Part shown: piece by piece, positions 23,322 through 36,409 of the stretch | Layout of the letters: each line of letters begins with the position of its first letter | How positions within the stretch are numbered: the first letter of the stretch is position 1 | From: Halichoerus grypus | Lineage: Eukaryota; Chordata; Mammalia; Carnivora; Phocidae | NCBI RefSeq assembly: GCF_964656455.1 | Contig: NC_135715.1 | Coordinates: 170,344,437 to 170,408,436, forward strand | Reading direction: 5' to 3' | Length of the DNA stretch: 64,000 bases | The notes under the pieces: generated by a model | Database searches by the model: none | What the model was told of the DNA's origin: nothing | What the model saw: the letters and a program-made list of their open reading frames with translations, nothing else | Program-made: the position numbers and the translations under genes

Positions 23322-25620
23322 TTTATATATAAAGTGGGTTTCTTGTACATAACATATAGTTGTGTGTTTTGATCCATTCTGATGATCTGTCTTTTAATTT
23401 GTGTATTTAGACCTTTGACATTTAATGTGATTATTTATATAATCTGATTAATACCTACCATATTTGTAACTTTTTTGTATTTATTGCCCTGTTCTTTGTT
23501 CCTCTTTTTGTCTTCCACTCTTTTCCTGTTTCTTTGTGGCTTTAATTGCATATTTTGTGGACTCTAATTTTTTACCTTTCTTAACATATTAATATTACTT
23601 CTCTTTTTTTGTTTTATACTTTTTTAAGTGGCTGCTCTAGTGTTTTCGGGATACATCACAATTGATCCAAATTTACTTTCAGATAATGCTGTACTGCTTC
23701 TTGGGTAGTGCAAGGTTAACTGTACATGTCAAACACATTGTTGCTATTATTATTTTGAACAAATTGTTATATGTTCAGTCAACTATGAATAAAACAATAA
23801 AAAGTTTTTATTTTACTTTCACTTATTCCTTCTCTTATGCTCTTCATTATATAGATTGAGTTTCTGATGTATCATTTTCCTTTTCTCTGGAAAACTTCCT
23901 CAACATATCTGCAAAGTAAGTCTACTGGCAATAAATTCCCTCAACTTTTGTTTGTTTGAGAAAGTATGTCTCCTTCACTTTAAAAGATAATTTTATAGGA
24001 TACAGAATTTTAGGTTAGTTTTTGTTTTTTTATTTGTTTTCCTCCCAACACTTTATATATTTCACTTCACTCTCTTCTTGTTTGCATGATTTCTGAAGAG
24101 AAATTTGATGTAATTCTTATCCTCACTCCTCTCTAGGTAAAGTGTTGTCTCTGGCTTCTTTCGAGACTTTTTTCCTTATCTTTTATTTTCTGCAGCTTGA
24201 GTATGATATGCCTAGCTATAGCTTTTTGTTTGTTTGTTTTTGTTTTTGTAATTTATCTTGCTTGATATTCTCTGTGCTTCCTCAATCTGTGGTTTAGAGT
24301 CTAACATTAATTTGAGAAAATTCTCAGTTTATCGCTCCAAATATTTCTTTTGTTTCTTTCTGCTCCTCTAATATTCCCATTATGCCCATATCAAACTTTC
24401 TGCAGTTGTCCACAGTTCTTGGATACTCTGCTACAGTTTTTTTTTTTTTTCAGCCTTTTCTCTCTTTTGTTTTAGTTCTGGAATTTCTGTTGACATATCC
24501 TCAAGCTCACTGATTCTTCCCTCAGCCATGTCAGTCTACTAATGAGCCCATCAAAGGCATTCTTCATTTTGGTTACAGTATTTTTTATTCCTACAATTCT
24601 TTTTTATTCTTTCTTGGAATTTTCATCTCTCTGCTTACATTACCCATCTGTTCTTACATGTTGTCTGTTTTTTTTCCTTTAGAGCCCTTAGCATATTAAT
24701 CATAGTTATTTTAAATTCCTGGTCTAAGAATTCCAACATCCCTGCCAAATATCTGAGTCTAGTTCTGATGCTGGCTCTGTCCTTGCGTTTTTTTTCCCTT
24801 TTAGTATACATTGTAATTTTTTGTTGAAAGCTGGACATAACATATTGTTTAAAAGGAACTGTGATAAAATAGCCTGGGATACATTGGGAGGCTGGAGTGT
24901 TGGGGAGGAAGCTATTCTATGGTTTTATGACTAATCTTTTAGTGAGCCTGAGGCCCCGGACTGTGACCTTCATAAATGCTTTTCAGTTTTCCCCCCTTAG
25001 ATGGGATAAAATGACTAGAGGGAGCTGGAATTGAATATTTCCCTCTGCCACATTGGTTGGGCTCTGGAAAATACCCAGTAGATCAGAATCTGGTAAGGCA
25101 GTTTCTCTTGAAGGCAGGCCTCATTAAGGACAGAATGATCTGGGCATCTTTCAATATTACTACTTTCCCCTTCTCCTTGCCAGAACCATGAGAGGATTTT
25201 TCTCTCATCTTCACTGTGACACCCTAGTAGGGCTCCAGGAGGTAAAAACTCAGTAAAGTGTGGGGACTCTCCTAGAGTTTTTAGCTTTTAGATTTGTCCA
25301 TAATGAGCTTCTAGCAATTTGTCAATTATACTTTAGGTTTTCCTAACCTAGCACTGGTTTCTACAGAGGTTCCTGCTGTGGGTTTCTGCTCCAGTAAGTG
25401 ATGATTCTTTGTGTCTGCCTGTCTTTCCAATTCTGGGAATAGTGGTTTGTCCTGTGGCCTCAATTCTCTAACAAATCTAAGATGATTTGTTGATTTTCAG
25501 GTTGTTTAGTTTCTTCCTTGTTAGAATGGAGTGATGACTTCCAAACTCCCTCCTTATATGCTGGACCAAGAACCAGAAGTCTGGTCTAGCACATTTTAAA
25601 ATGTCTCAGAGAACTGAATC

Positions 25621-28500
25621 ATATTGCAGTGTAAGCTAGAGTCCTCACTAAAGAGTCTCTCACAATTTTCTTGTGTAATGTTTTATTCTCTAACACTATC
25701 TCCTTTCATAATTAATAAATTCTTTCATCATTTGGTTAAAAAATTGGTATACTTCCGTATCAACTATCCTTGGTTAGAATTTTACTAGTGATTACCCTTG
25801 CTAGAAATACTACCCCCTGTATGATGAGACAAAGTAGGGATTTATGCCAGCCTGCTCTCAATCTCTGTCTTTGCATCCTTCCCCCAGCTTAAGTGTGATT
25901 ATCATCTTGGGTTAGAAACCCTTCTGTCAGGATACATGCTGCAGGATGGCAAAGTAAACAAGACAAAGTGAACAACGTCACGCATCCAGCTTTATTACAT
26001 GTACGGGAAATTAAGAGCAACGTTTCCATCACATTTCCTCAATAATCGATGTCATGGAGTTTCAATAATGAAAGAGGGAGATTAACACACTGTGATATAT
26101 AGAGTGTTTTCAGGGATATTGCTTGAAAATAAATATGGTTGAATATTTTCTCACTGTTAAGTTTATGCTAGGCCCCCTTATGTCTCACTTGTCATAATTC
26201 TCTGTAGCAGGTTCCTTTGAAAAGGGCTCCATTCTTTTCCCATACTTTGTTAGACTCTCCCTATGCTTTCATAGGCCATAAACTCACTAATGCATATAAG
26301 TGGCAAGGACCAAGTCTCATCTCAGTGAATCTGTGTCATAGTGCACCCATCAATCCACCATGCACAGAGAGAAGACTGCAGCCCTACAACCTCTTTACTG
26401 GGGTTTTGTGCATGCTGCTTAATTTCACTGCGTCTGTCAAGCCATTCTTTATCGGAGAGTCTAACAGCCTTTGAGTGCTCGGTGCTCTATCACTTATGTA
26501 GGGGTTATATTGATCTTTCTGGTGTGTGCTCTAAAGTGGTTGGCATCAAAAGCCAGTGAGGCAGCCGGTTTGAGCAGTATGGGTCATTTACAAACTTCAG
26601 GATGAAATGCCACAGGATGCCAGGGAAAATGTTTTTGTTTTTCCAGAGGGAACCATAGTTCATGAAATGTGGTTAACGTACCATATTTGTATACCCTTAA
26701 AATCATTTTGTAACCACACTGAGTGCCTCTAAACATTAAATATATTTTATAAGTAGTTGGTTAACTAGCTGTTGTGTGCTTTAAATAGTAAATAAAATGG
26801 AAAGGCACTAAACACTGACTATATTTCATAGAGTAAGATGCTTTTCCAGCCACTCAATAATTCTCAATGTTAAGAAAAATTGATTTTCTAACTGCTGAGT
26901 GCCTCTAAAAATTAGCATCTTATCTTCCTAAGGGGATGCTTTTCAGTTAGCCTCCTTTCTCCCAGCTTTTGACTTAATGATCTTGAAGGTTCTTTTCTTG
27001 CTAGAAAAAAATTCTATAGGTTCTATTGGGCTATAATTTCATTTGGGCATATATGTAGTTTACTGGGCAAAATATAAAACAAGAAAAATTCCATCTTACC
27101 TTTTTGAATATTCATTTCAAAAGAAGTAGTTCTTCACCTGCTGACTGCTCTTAACTCCCACCACCTCCCTCTCCCACTAAGAACAGGACTATATGGAGAG
27201 ACCTGGGACAATGACATAGAACTCAAAAGAACTAATTTCCAAGTACCTACATACAGTGCATCTGAGCAATGGATGCTTTTTGCATTTGTGAAAGCTAATA
27301 AGGGAAAGGAATTACCTAAGAAGTGGTAACAGTCACATATCTTCATGGCTAATTAAATCATTTTCTCAGTTCTTTATAAACTCTGTCTGGCATTTAAGAA
27401 AATCAAATCGCCAATGCTGAGACCTTCCAGACAGATATAATAATGGCTCATGGCATCACAAAAGTTGAAAACTGAAATAACCAGACACCCCACAATTTCA
27501 GGAAACAACATTAAAAGAAAATTCAATTCTTAGTATTGTCTAAAACACGACCAGCTGGGTGACCCTTGGGACATCACAGAGCCTCCTTCAGTAATCTATC
27601 ATAACTTTGTCAATGTAACCTCATCATTGAAATGCATGGTTTAGGTTAGATTCTAGAATTTGGCTGCTGGATAATCCCCATGGGTTCCTTTTAGATCTGA
27701 TAACTGAGAACTTTTTTCTAGACCCTTACCACATTCTGAGGAACCATGTGTCTCAAATGTGCTTACCAGTTCCACAACAGTAGGTAACTGGTATGTCAAA
27801 GCCTGAGGAAGAGCAAATAAGCATCAAACTTCCTGGGACATGTGCTTAAACTTAGAAAGAATTCAAAGAGTAAATAAAATTCTTCTCAGATATACTCTCA
27901 AAATTCCCACTAATGTGACTGGGAACTATACGGGATTAGATAAAGACAGATTGCTGATTTGGGGCCAAACCCAGCGATGAGCTGGCACTTAGTTATCCAC
28001 ATTAGACTGATGTGGTCTCCTGGGTCACAGGTTTGAGCAAAGATGTGGCCAAGAGCAAAGCATCCCCAGAAGACTGTAAGCTTTCTGGGGTGAGGGTGTT
28101 GTTTAAAATCACCATTGTTTCTACAGCATGTAGCCAATAGTATTTGCTCAGTAAACATTTGTGGAGCTAAACTGAATCCCTTAAGCAGATGCAGCCTACC
28201 AGACAGAAATGTAAAATGTTTAAAATGGAAAATCCCAAAAGACTCAAGATAGCACTCATTGTGAGCCCTCTATTCAATAGTGTTACAAGAGTAACATCAT
28301 GAAAATGATAATTGTCCAAAGAATGAATCATTTTGCTGATTGAATTTAATCCAGACACTGCTTTTCCAGCCAAAAGGCAGAGTAAAGTCTCACCCATCCT
28401 CCCATACACACACATCCCAAAATACAGAAGAGAGAAACTGAGAACATTGATCTGAAATTTGTAGCATAAAGTGTCACCTTACTACTGAAGTAAGCAATAG
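25621..28500. other. Non-coding, apparently unique DNA
   Basis: No repeat could be named over nearly 2.9 kb, which is unusual for this window. The 85-codon frame at 26217-26474 and the others have no recognisable family. No splice-site-bounded exon can be supported from sequence alone. Confidence 0.4.
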
Positions 28501-28504
28501 TAAT

Positions 28505-28645
28505 TAACCTTAATTGATGATGTGCTGTAGGCCAGCTACTGTTCTAAGAGCTCTGTATGTATTATCTAATTTAAATCTCACTCCAGACCTACTAGGTAGA
28601 CATTATTATTACCGCTTTATAAATAAGGAAAGACAAGCACTGATG
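28505..28645 (-). mobile_element. MIR SINE fragment
   Basis: The + strand reads as reversed MIR 3' part: 'GTAGGCCAGCTACTGTTCTA', 'AAGAGCTCTGTATGTATTAT', 'CTACTAGGTAGACATTATTA'. Diverged, typical of the family. Confidence 0.75.
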
Positions 28646-29094
28646 TTTTTGAAAAACTTCAAAGTTTGGGCAATTTAGAAGACACATCACTGAATCTATA
28701 GCAATAGTCATTAGAGATAGCTCTGCATTTACAATCTGAACTTCTAGTGGTCAACCATATGCAAATAAGAATATTCTTTAATTAAAGTAAAACCCCATGA
28801 TGTGAGAAAGCATCATAGAAAAGAACAATATGAAACACAGGAAATGAGTCAGCAAACCAGAAGTCAAAAATGATGTGGCTAGGAAAAGGAGCAATTACCA
28901 TAGCCACAATTGGAGAAAGATTTTATCTGTCCTATTGGGTATGATCTCAACGAGTACAATCCCAGGAACAGGGTATGTATATATTCACACCTTTCGATGC
29001 ATTAGAAAAAGAAAGAGGCCAGCACTTAGGTATACAAAAGGGCATATTTTTTCCATGGCTGGCCCTAGGCAAAACTGTTGACTGTGACAGACTA

Positions 29095-29225
29095 ATAGTT
29101 TATGTTACAGATCTGAATACAAATTGTGGTTCTGTTACCAACTGGTCACATGACCTTGAACGAGGTCACTAAATCTCTCTCAGTCTCAGTTTCCCTCAGA
29201 TAATAAAATGAAGGACATGGGCTAA
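29095..29225 (+). mobile_element. MIR SINE fragment
   Basis: Shows 'CATGACCTTGAACGAGGTCA', 'CTCTCTCAGTCTCAGTTTCC' and 'ATAAAATGAAGGACATGG' in MIR order on the + strand. It covers the MIR core and part of the 3' half. Confidence 0.75.
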
Positions 29226-29374
29226 ACAAATGCAAAGTCTCTAACTCTAGAAGTCCATATTTGGGATGGTTGGTTTATCTTGGTGTCCACTGGGATCCGA
29301 TTTCTGACCTATCTCTGACCCCATGCTTCTGCTCCTTCTTTACAGTCTCCTTACAGTTCTCTTCTCATGAAATG

Positions 29375-29810
29375 TGTATCAGTCAGAGTTCTAGCAGGAA
29401 ACATATGGCGCTTTCTTTTTTTTTTTTTTTCAAAGATAACCCAAAAAGATTTAGTAAAGGGACTAGGAACAAAGGTGTAAGGAAGGTGTACAGATGACAT
29501 GGTGCAGTTTCTTGGATGAAAGAGTAGTTATCAGGATCCAAAAGGAGAAAGATGTGTAGAGAGGGCCACTTTAAGAAAAGCTTGACTTTGGAATCAAGGA
29601 AATAGATAACCAAAACTCATACATCTGCCTTCTGGTATCCTGCTGGGGCTCTACCTTGGACGAATCCAACTGGACACCAGAAAAAAGGAAGCTTGTTGAT
29701 GTGGTTCATATAGATGAACCTCACAGGGCACAGAACAGGGTGCAGAGTGTAAAAAATAGATCTGGAGGACAAATGGGAGATATCCAACAGACTCATTGTT
29801 AAGGAAGGCT
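29375..29810. repeat. Probable ancient interspersed repeat, family not assigned
   Basis: Wording such as 'TCAGTCAGAGTTCTAGCAGG', 'TTGTTGATGTGGTTCATATA' and 'GATCTGGAGGACAAATGGGA' is familiar from old mammalian dispersed repeats, but I cannot give a family name. A T-run lies at 29417-29430. Confidence 0.45.
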
Positions 29811-30424
29811 CTGCTATTGATCCATCTATTATATTTTAGGGTAAATTATGTCAATAGGTTGAAGATGTCTCATATACCTTTTTCCTTTCTTAAAAATATC
29901 TAATGGATATACATAAAAAATAAAAGAAGCCAACAATGTCAAAGAGAATAAAAGCCTTTTTAGTAAAAATTCAGTCTTCCTCCCACACCTAACCCCAAAT
30001 GCCCAGCCTGTCCTCCTCTCTCCCACACTTCTGATTTGATCACTTTAGTTCCTTTGTGAAAAGTAGAAAAACCCTTTGGGATGAGCTCCAGGACAATGCA
30101 ACCCCAAGTTAGAACTTATCTAGCTAACCCTGGCAGGATTTCACTTATGCCCCCTCAGCCAACCCTTGTATGCAGGTCACGACCTGCATAGATGGCCATG
30201 GCTGTCCTAACATATCTCCTTCCTGAAGAGTAAACATGGCTAACTAGTACATTTTAATTCTTCCTTTTAAATGTGGAATACAAACCCCTATTAATAAGAT
30301 TTGGGGAAAACAGTTGTGTAAGTAAAAAGAGAAGAGAAGCATGACTTTTGAGCCTCCAGTGGTATGGGCTAGTGCCGTCTACTTCACCTATGTAAAAGAC
30401 CAACCACGATTACTATTTTACTCA
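29811..30424. other. Non-coding DNA, nothing recognised
   Basis: No gene or repeat identified. Confidence 0.35.
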
Positions 30425-31220
30425 GTGTTTAGTCAGCAAATGTTTGTTGAAACATACAGTGTGTCAGGTGCTGATCTAGGCTCTGGGGATAAATCAGTGA
30501 AAAAGTCCTCTATAAACATTGTTAGTGGAGAGACTAACAAATAAATATAGTGAAGCTCTGATAAGGGCTATGGAGAAATTTAAAGTAGGCTAAGTGGTTT
30601 GGGGGAAGGCAGGGAGAAGAGTATGGTTATAAGAGATGATCATGGAAGGCATAATGGAAATTATATTTAGCACAGAACTGAAGGAGGGGAAGGACCAAGC
30701 CCTGTAAGCATTTGGGGAGAAAGTGTGAAATACTAAAGTTCCAAGGTAGATGCATGCTGTCATATTCAATGAGTAGCAAGGAGCAAGAATTGAGTTGGGG
30801 AGTGGTTGCTAGATAGCTCAAAGTAACCTGGAGTGATAGCCCTTGCCTTGTAGTCCATAGTAAGGTCTTTGGTTTTTATTGTAAATGAAATTAAATACCT
30901 GGGGAAATGATATGGTATCATTTAGGTTTTAAAAGGACCATTCTGTCAAAATAAATAAATAAAATCTTTAAAAAATGAAATAAAAATAAAAGGACCATTC
31001 TGCTGCTGGGTTGAAAACAGGAAGGAGGCAGGATAGAACAGGGGAAACAAGTTAGGAGATGGTTGCAAATCCAAGCTGCCTTTCCAGATTTGGGCAAGGA
31101 TAGTTTTGATGGAGGTGAGGAGAAGAGATTGATTTGAGAGATTTGGGGGGTTAAAGAAAGCCTCAGGCTTGGCTGCTGGATTGAATGCTGTAAGGAAAAG
31201 GAAGGAGGCAGGAATGACTA
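30425..31220 (-). mobile_element. L2 LINE 3' part, interrupted by a SINE tail
   Basis: Reversed L2 wording runs along the + strand: 'GTGTCAGGTGCTGATCTAGG', 'CTCTGGGGATAAATCAGTGA', 'AGCCCTTGCCTTGTAGTCCA', 'AAAAGGACCATTCTGCTGCT', 'GGAATGACTAAGTTTTTTGT'. These are the 3' end and part of the ORF of an L2 on the - strand. The tail-only SINE at 30946-30987 splits it. Confidence 0.75.
30946..30987 (+). mobile_element. Tail-only SINEC insertion (42 bp)
   Basis: Only the last part of a SINEC is present: 'TCAAAATAAATAAATAAAAT' and 'CTTTAAAAAATG' with an A-rich end. A perfect 15-bp TSD AAAAGGACCATTCTG at 30931-30945 and 30988-31002 shows that this is a real, extremely 5'-truncated insertion and not a decayed remnant. 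The host is an L2. Confidence 0.85.
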
Positions 31221-32547
31221 AGTTTTTTGTGTGAGCAACCAGATCATTGACTAAGTGATTACCATATAATCTTAGTTTTGTTTCCTCACAGTAAGTTTGT
31301 TTAACTTTCAGGGTAGTTATGGCACCACACAACTTATCAGCACACACACAAAATAAAAATCATGCTTACCGAATTGTATTTACCTGCCACTTCCTCAAAT
31401 GTGTTGGGGTCATTTATAATATTAAAACCTAAATAAAGCCAAATCGTTGGAATGGAAATAAAAACATGAATAGGACTGGCAGACATAAACACCTGGGAAG
31501 TAGTCTCTATTTTTGTCTCTCACTGAAAGAACAAGCAAAATTACTTGAATTACATAACTTAAAGAAATATGTTTCTTTAGATGCTCCACCCAAACTTTGA
31601 TAGTTTTTAAGCCCCACCTCACAAATCCAGAATTAACACAATTTGCTGAAGAAATCCAGCACCTGCCCAAAGACACATCAGGGCAAATGCTCCAGAGTAG
31701 AGAAAAAAGTCATTTTCCAGATTTGGATCCTTAAAGAATTCTTAATTATCCACTTCCCCACCCTCAAAGTTGGCCTTTCTCCTGCCAATTCCCTTTACCA
31801 CTCAGCTGCTGAGTCTCAGATTCTTAGGTAAAGTGCCCCTCCCTTTTTTCCCCAAGCCTTTCCTGATTGACAGATTTAAGTTTTTTCTCCCAACCCTTTC
31901 TCACTCAAATTAATGCACTTTCTGAGCTGAGATGAGAGTCCTTTGCATTTTGTATGACTCCTTTCTCCTTCCCGGGAACCCTTAGCATATTCCTAACAGT
32001 GTAGAAGGAACCATCATATCTATTCTCCCTACTTAAAGGAATGTGTGAGAGTCATTTCCTTTGAGCCCTTGCCCTGACACCTAATGTTTTTATAAGGAAT
32101 AAACAAACTACCAGTTTCAAGGAGATTTCCACACTCCTCCTAAGCATCCTCAGAATTTAAAGTCACAAGCACTAAGTTTACTCCCCTTTTGAGACAGGCT
32201 CAAATATGAGCTTCCTATTTGAGCATTGAACCAGGCTGACATCCTTTGTCTTGAGTCTTTAATTATTTTAGCATAGGATTTGATGGAGCCTTAAGAGTTT
32301 CTCCTAGGAGAGGCTCAGAAAACACTGTAATTTCATCAATCCTATAAGATTTCAGAAACTAGAATTAGAAGGATGGAAATACCCAAGGTTCCAGTACCCA
32401 TGCCCAAATTCTCATGCATGTGGTCTAAAACTCTGGATCTGATGAGAGAGTTGAAAACACTTTGAATGAGGGAAACAAGCTAAGTCTTTTAGCCTGCTTG
32501 GTATATCACCATACTCTTAGTGAGAAAACCTAGTAAATCTTTCTATT
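31221..32547. other. Non-coding DNA, nothing firmly recognised
   Basis: No gene identified. Some pyrimidine-rich parts near 31800-32000 resemble L2 faintly, but this is below what I can support. Confidence 0.35.
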
Positions 32548-32559
32548 AAGGTAGTGAGG

Positions 32560-32753
32560 GGAAACCTGGGTGACTCAGTGGATTAAGCATTTGCCTTTGG
32601 CTCAGGTCTTGATCTCAGAATCCTGGGATCAAGCCCAGCGTCCAGGTCCCTGATCAATGGGGAGCCTGCTTCTCCCTCCCCCCCACTCTGCCTCTTCCCC
32701 TCTCCCTCTGCTCTCTCTCTCAAATAAATAAATAAAGTCTTAAAAAAAAGAAA
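32560..32753 (+). mobile_element. SINEC (CAN-SINE)
   Basis: The head is 'GGAAACCTGGGTGACTCAGT' and the tail is 'CAAATAAATAAATAAAGTCT' plus A-run. A perfect 12-bp TSD AAGGTAGTGAGG sits at 32548-32559 and 32754-32765. It is moderately diverged, including a changed 'GATCAAGCCCAGCGTCCAGG' in place of the usual GGGATCGAGCCCC. Confidence 0.9.
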
Positions 32754-32765
32754 AAGGTAGTGAGG

Positions 32766-34840
32766 AGAAGCAGAGTCCCCACATCTGGTGTTTGGAATTA
32801 ATACCAGAACCAGAAGGGCCAAGATAAGCAAGGAAACCAGACATAGCCATACCTAAAATAAAAGTCAGAAAATTTAACAGTAATCTCTTGCTACCCTTCC
32901 CCTTCACATATACAAACTCTGACCTATTTGTGGGAATAAGGGGACACCTAACATCCTCCTCTGACTGAGCCACATACACTGGGATAGGAATATTTTTGAT
33001 AGTGTTCTCCAGAGCTGTCCTCTAAAAGCTATACATCATTTTGATAGATTTTCCCTTAACAATAACTTCTTTGATTCACTTATTATATTCCAGGGACTTT
33101 ATGATTTCTTTACTTATAGGTCATGGTAATTTTAGGGAGTGCCCTTGTTTCCCAAGCTGCACATTCCTTATCTGCAGTAGGCTTTCCTTCACCCAATTCT
33201 AAACCACTGCTTATCCATATTGTTCTTCAAATGTTCAGGAGTAACAACAATTGGTGATTGGTGAAGTTCAGAATACATTAGAACCTAATGAAAATGACTT
33301 GAAGTCAACATAGCCTGGAGTTAGAGTCCTAATTTCACCTCCTAGTCATATTTAATAATGTTGTAGGTTCCCTATTGCCTCCTATATAGTTAAAGTAGAT
33401 ACTATCCCCGTTCTGAAGCTCAGACTGGATTAGAAAAATTGACTAGGTTCCATAAGATGCCCCAGTATAGTTGTATAGGGCAGGCTACAATCCCTACTCA
33501 ACAGCTCTTATGACTAGGAGACACCATGGGTGGGGCTGAAAGCCTTCTGAGAACCCAAAGACTGTGGGTGTGACAGAGACACTCCTCCCCCTCAGCTCTC
33601 TGATGTTTGAGCTGTCAAATGATGATTCCTGAAGATTCCAACTATGCTTCTCATTCAAGGACAGAAACTGTGCTTTATTCTTCTTTGTAACCTTATACCC
33701 AGCACAGGGCCTGACACGCAGAAGATGCTCAGCCATGCTTTGGGAGAGAAGGGAGGGAGTGGAAAGGGAAGGATGCATGTTTAAACACAGAACTAGACCA
33801 AAGAATATGTTCCTGAATAAATAACACCCTGTGTTATCTTTTCTGTTTTTAATCTCAAAGTAATTTTTAAATAAGACTTTTATTTTTTAACATTTTATCC
33901 TTTTAATTTTTTTTTCTCTAATGGGAATAAACTATGAGAACAAAGCTTTTTCTTTTTCTTTTTCTTTTATTTTTCATGTGTACTTCATGGCAGCAAGCAC
34001 AGGGTTAGCAGAGGCTTTAAAATATTTATGATTTGATGATTTATTTGCAACCAGTACTTTCCCATACTGAGTTCAAATTTAAAGTAAAATTTTAGTATAA
34101 AATATTTTCTAAATTTCTAAATCCATAACTAGAAGCTTTTTTTGCTTTTTAAAAACTGTCTTCAGATTCTGAAGAATCATGTGTATTTATATATTTTTCT
34201 ATTTTGTAACAATTATTTTACATAGATTTCATGTGATTTTAATCACTTTTCAAGTACTTTATCATAATACCACCTAAATTATTAACTTAAAATTCAAATG
34301 CATACTCGAATACAGCATTCCAAAGAAGTTTCTACTACTTTCTTCTAGGATCCATTATTACACTTTTATTTATTAACAAAAGGATAAGTTGTTTTGAGTA
34401 AGCTCCCTAATTAAAAAGTTTAAAAGTATACACACACACACCCTAAAGAGCCTACAGCTTCAGTATAATCTCCCAAAATTATAGATATGCAGATTGGAAT
34501 TGTTTTAATCTATTTATTATAAATTCAAGGAACAAGACTATTCTTGATTTCCTTGCGCTATGGTCCTAGATGAAATCATTATTAATAATAAGCAGGACAA
34601 GTCAACACTCCTTCCCTATTAACACACAGAGATCTAGATAACAGCCAAGATCAAACCAGAATTCCTCACATACTGGGAGAGGTGGAAAGAAACCAACAAG
34701 AGTTTGTTCTACGAAAAAAAGTTGTTGTTGTGTTTTTTTAATTGAGGTTTGGTTAAATTCTAAATTCAGTAAATTAACATGATTGATTTGAAGTTGCTGG
34801 TTATGAAAAGTCACTTTTCAACACTGGTAGATTGTGTTCT
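32766..34840. other. Non-coding DNA with a weak L2 trace
   Basis: No gene recognised. A short + strand L2 3'-end-like phrase lies near 33655-33745 ('CAGCACAGGGCCTGACACGC'). A TTCTTT-rich tract lies at 33947-33967. Confidence 0.4.
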
Positions 34841-34844
34841 TGAA

Positions 34845-34965
34845 CCAAAAAAGCCAACAAATATTTCCTAAGTGTTTACTATCCACATGGCTCTGTTAGG
34901 TGCTGGTGATGGCTACAAAGAACTATGCAATATGATTGAATATTAGTTACATGAAACTTATAATC
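34845..34965 (-). mobile_element. L2 LINE 3'-end fragment
   Basis: Reversed L2 3'-end wording: 'CAACAAATATTTCCTAAGTG', 'TGGCTCTGTTAGGTGCTGGT'. Short and diverged. Confidence 0.55.
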
Positions 34966-36409
34966 ATCTTAGGATGGAAAAAAATTATTTAGTGGTGAAA
35001 AAGTTACAATACTAACTTAGTATTCTGCAAATCAATCCATATTTCCCATGTTCTGATTCTTTTTTTAAAACCTTCAAGAAGCAACATGTGACTTCTAGAA
35101 AAGGTGATACCGAAAACAATGTTTAAAGTCTGGCAGAAAAAAAAATAGGCCTAAATAAATATTTAAGTTATACAACTCAAGCAGTTGTTAAAAATATATT
35201 TTACAGGCAGAAGAAACAATGGAAATCATATGTATTAAAACTCAGATGATTAGAAAAGCAACCGAGGGTGCTAAATAAAAGAAAGTTCAGTGTAATACTC
35301 GTGGAGGAACACAGCCTTGGTACAAAGAGAAGTGTCCGAACCAGGAGGGCTTCGATCAGAGCCTCCTTTCTCTATGGACCCTGCAGAGTACAAAAACCTC
35401 ACGGGTGCATCTTTAATCATTTCTTCACATAACACAGAAGCACAAGCAGCTTTGAAATACTAGCTAAAGAATAGGACCTTAGGTATCAAATGGAGGTACA
35501 CATAAAGAGGTCCTTTTCTCACTTAAGTAAGTAGAAACTGAACTATTGTGCCACCAGAAAGGCTAAGGGGCCAGGAGAGTCCCCAGAGTACACCATTCAC
35601 TATGTGTGCAAAAATTTGTATAATAAGGTAGTAACATGGATGGATGTCTGCCTCAAAGATTACTCATCTAGAAAGCCTATTTTAAAGAAAATAGGAAAAA
35701 AAAAAAAAAAAACCCAGCAGACCAGAAGGTACTAGTAGATAATATTTTCTTATGAAAATATTTTTATAAGTGAAAAGTAGTGCACTTTTATTAGCAAGGT
35801 CACATTCACCTTCAGGAAACAATCACATTTGGGAGTTAAGTACAGAACACCTTGTGTTTGAGGTAAGAAGGGAAAAATGTAGAGCAGGTAATTATCAAGT
35901 GTGATACACTTACCTCCTGTCAGAAAATGTTGGAAAATGCTTTCTTATTAAATAAAAGGGGAAATAAAACAAAGATGAGGGTTGAATAGAATTCAATTTA
36001 GGAAACAGAAATAGTACAGAAAACCATAAAGATCAACAGAAGTATTATTGCCGCTACAGAGCAAATGATTTGCAAGATAAACATTGATAGATAGCAGAAG
36101 CAAAAAAGTTTAAGCTTTTGGACTTCAATCCATGGACAATGGAGGGTTCATTAACCTTCCTTGCAGGGCCAGGAAGGCTAAGGAATGTGGCCATTTGGAG
36201 AATATGAATAAAACTCCTTTTCAGAAAGCTTTATCTGTCAATGTGCAAAGCTCAAATCAAAGGAACAAAAAACCAGAATCCAACAAACCAATTAAGAAAC
36301 TGCTATGACAACCCAGTATGATGTTATTAGGGGGTACAAAATTATAAAAATAACATCAACAACAAACTCAGAAGTTCTGTGGACATGGAAAGAAACTTTT
36401 CTTTTGTGG
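34966..36409. other. AT-rich non-coding DNA
   Basis: No gene or clear repeat recognised. An A-run lies at about 35697-35712. Confidence 0.35.

Larger units (their letters stand above)
18860..25620 (-). mobile_element. Nearly full-length old L1 (L1M-type), interrupted by three SINEs
   Basis: On the - strand the order is 5' region (about 25620-24850, ending with wording such as 'CCTTATATGCTGGACCAAGA'), ORF1-like coding (24838-24635 includes EFKITMINMLRALKEK, the ORF1 coiled-coil phrase), ORF2 (phrases throughout 23300-19400) and 3' UTR (to about 18860). A C-terminal ORF2 remnant at 19608-19417 contains HYCWEGKMVKPLWNIVWQFL. Both ORFs are broken by many stops. Without the three SINEs the element is about 6.1 kb, close to full length. 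Its divergence and the inserted SINEs show it is much older than they are. Confidence 0.8.
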
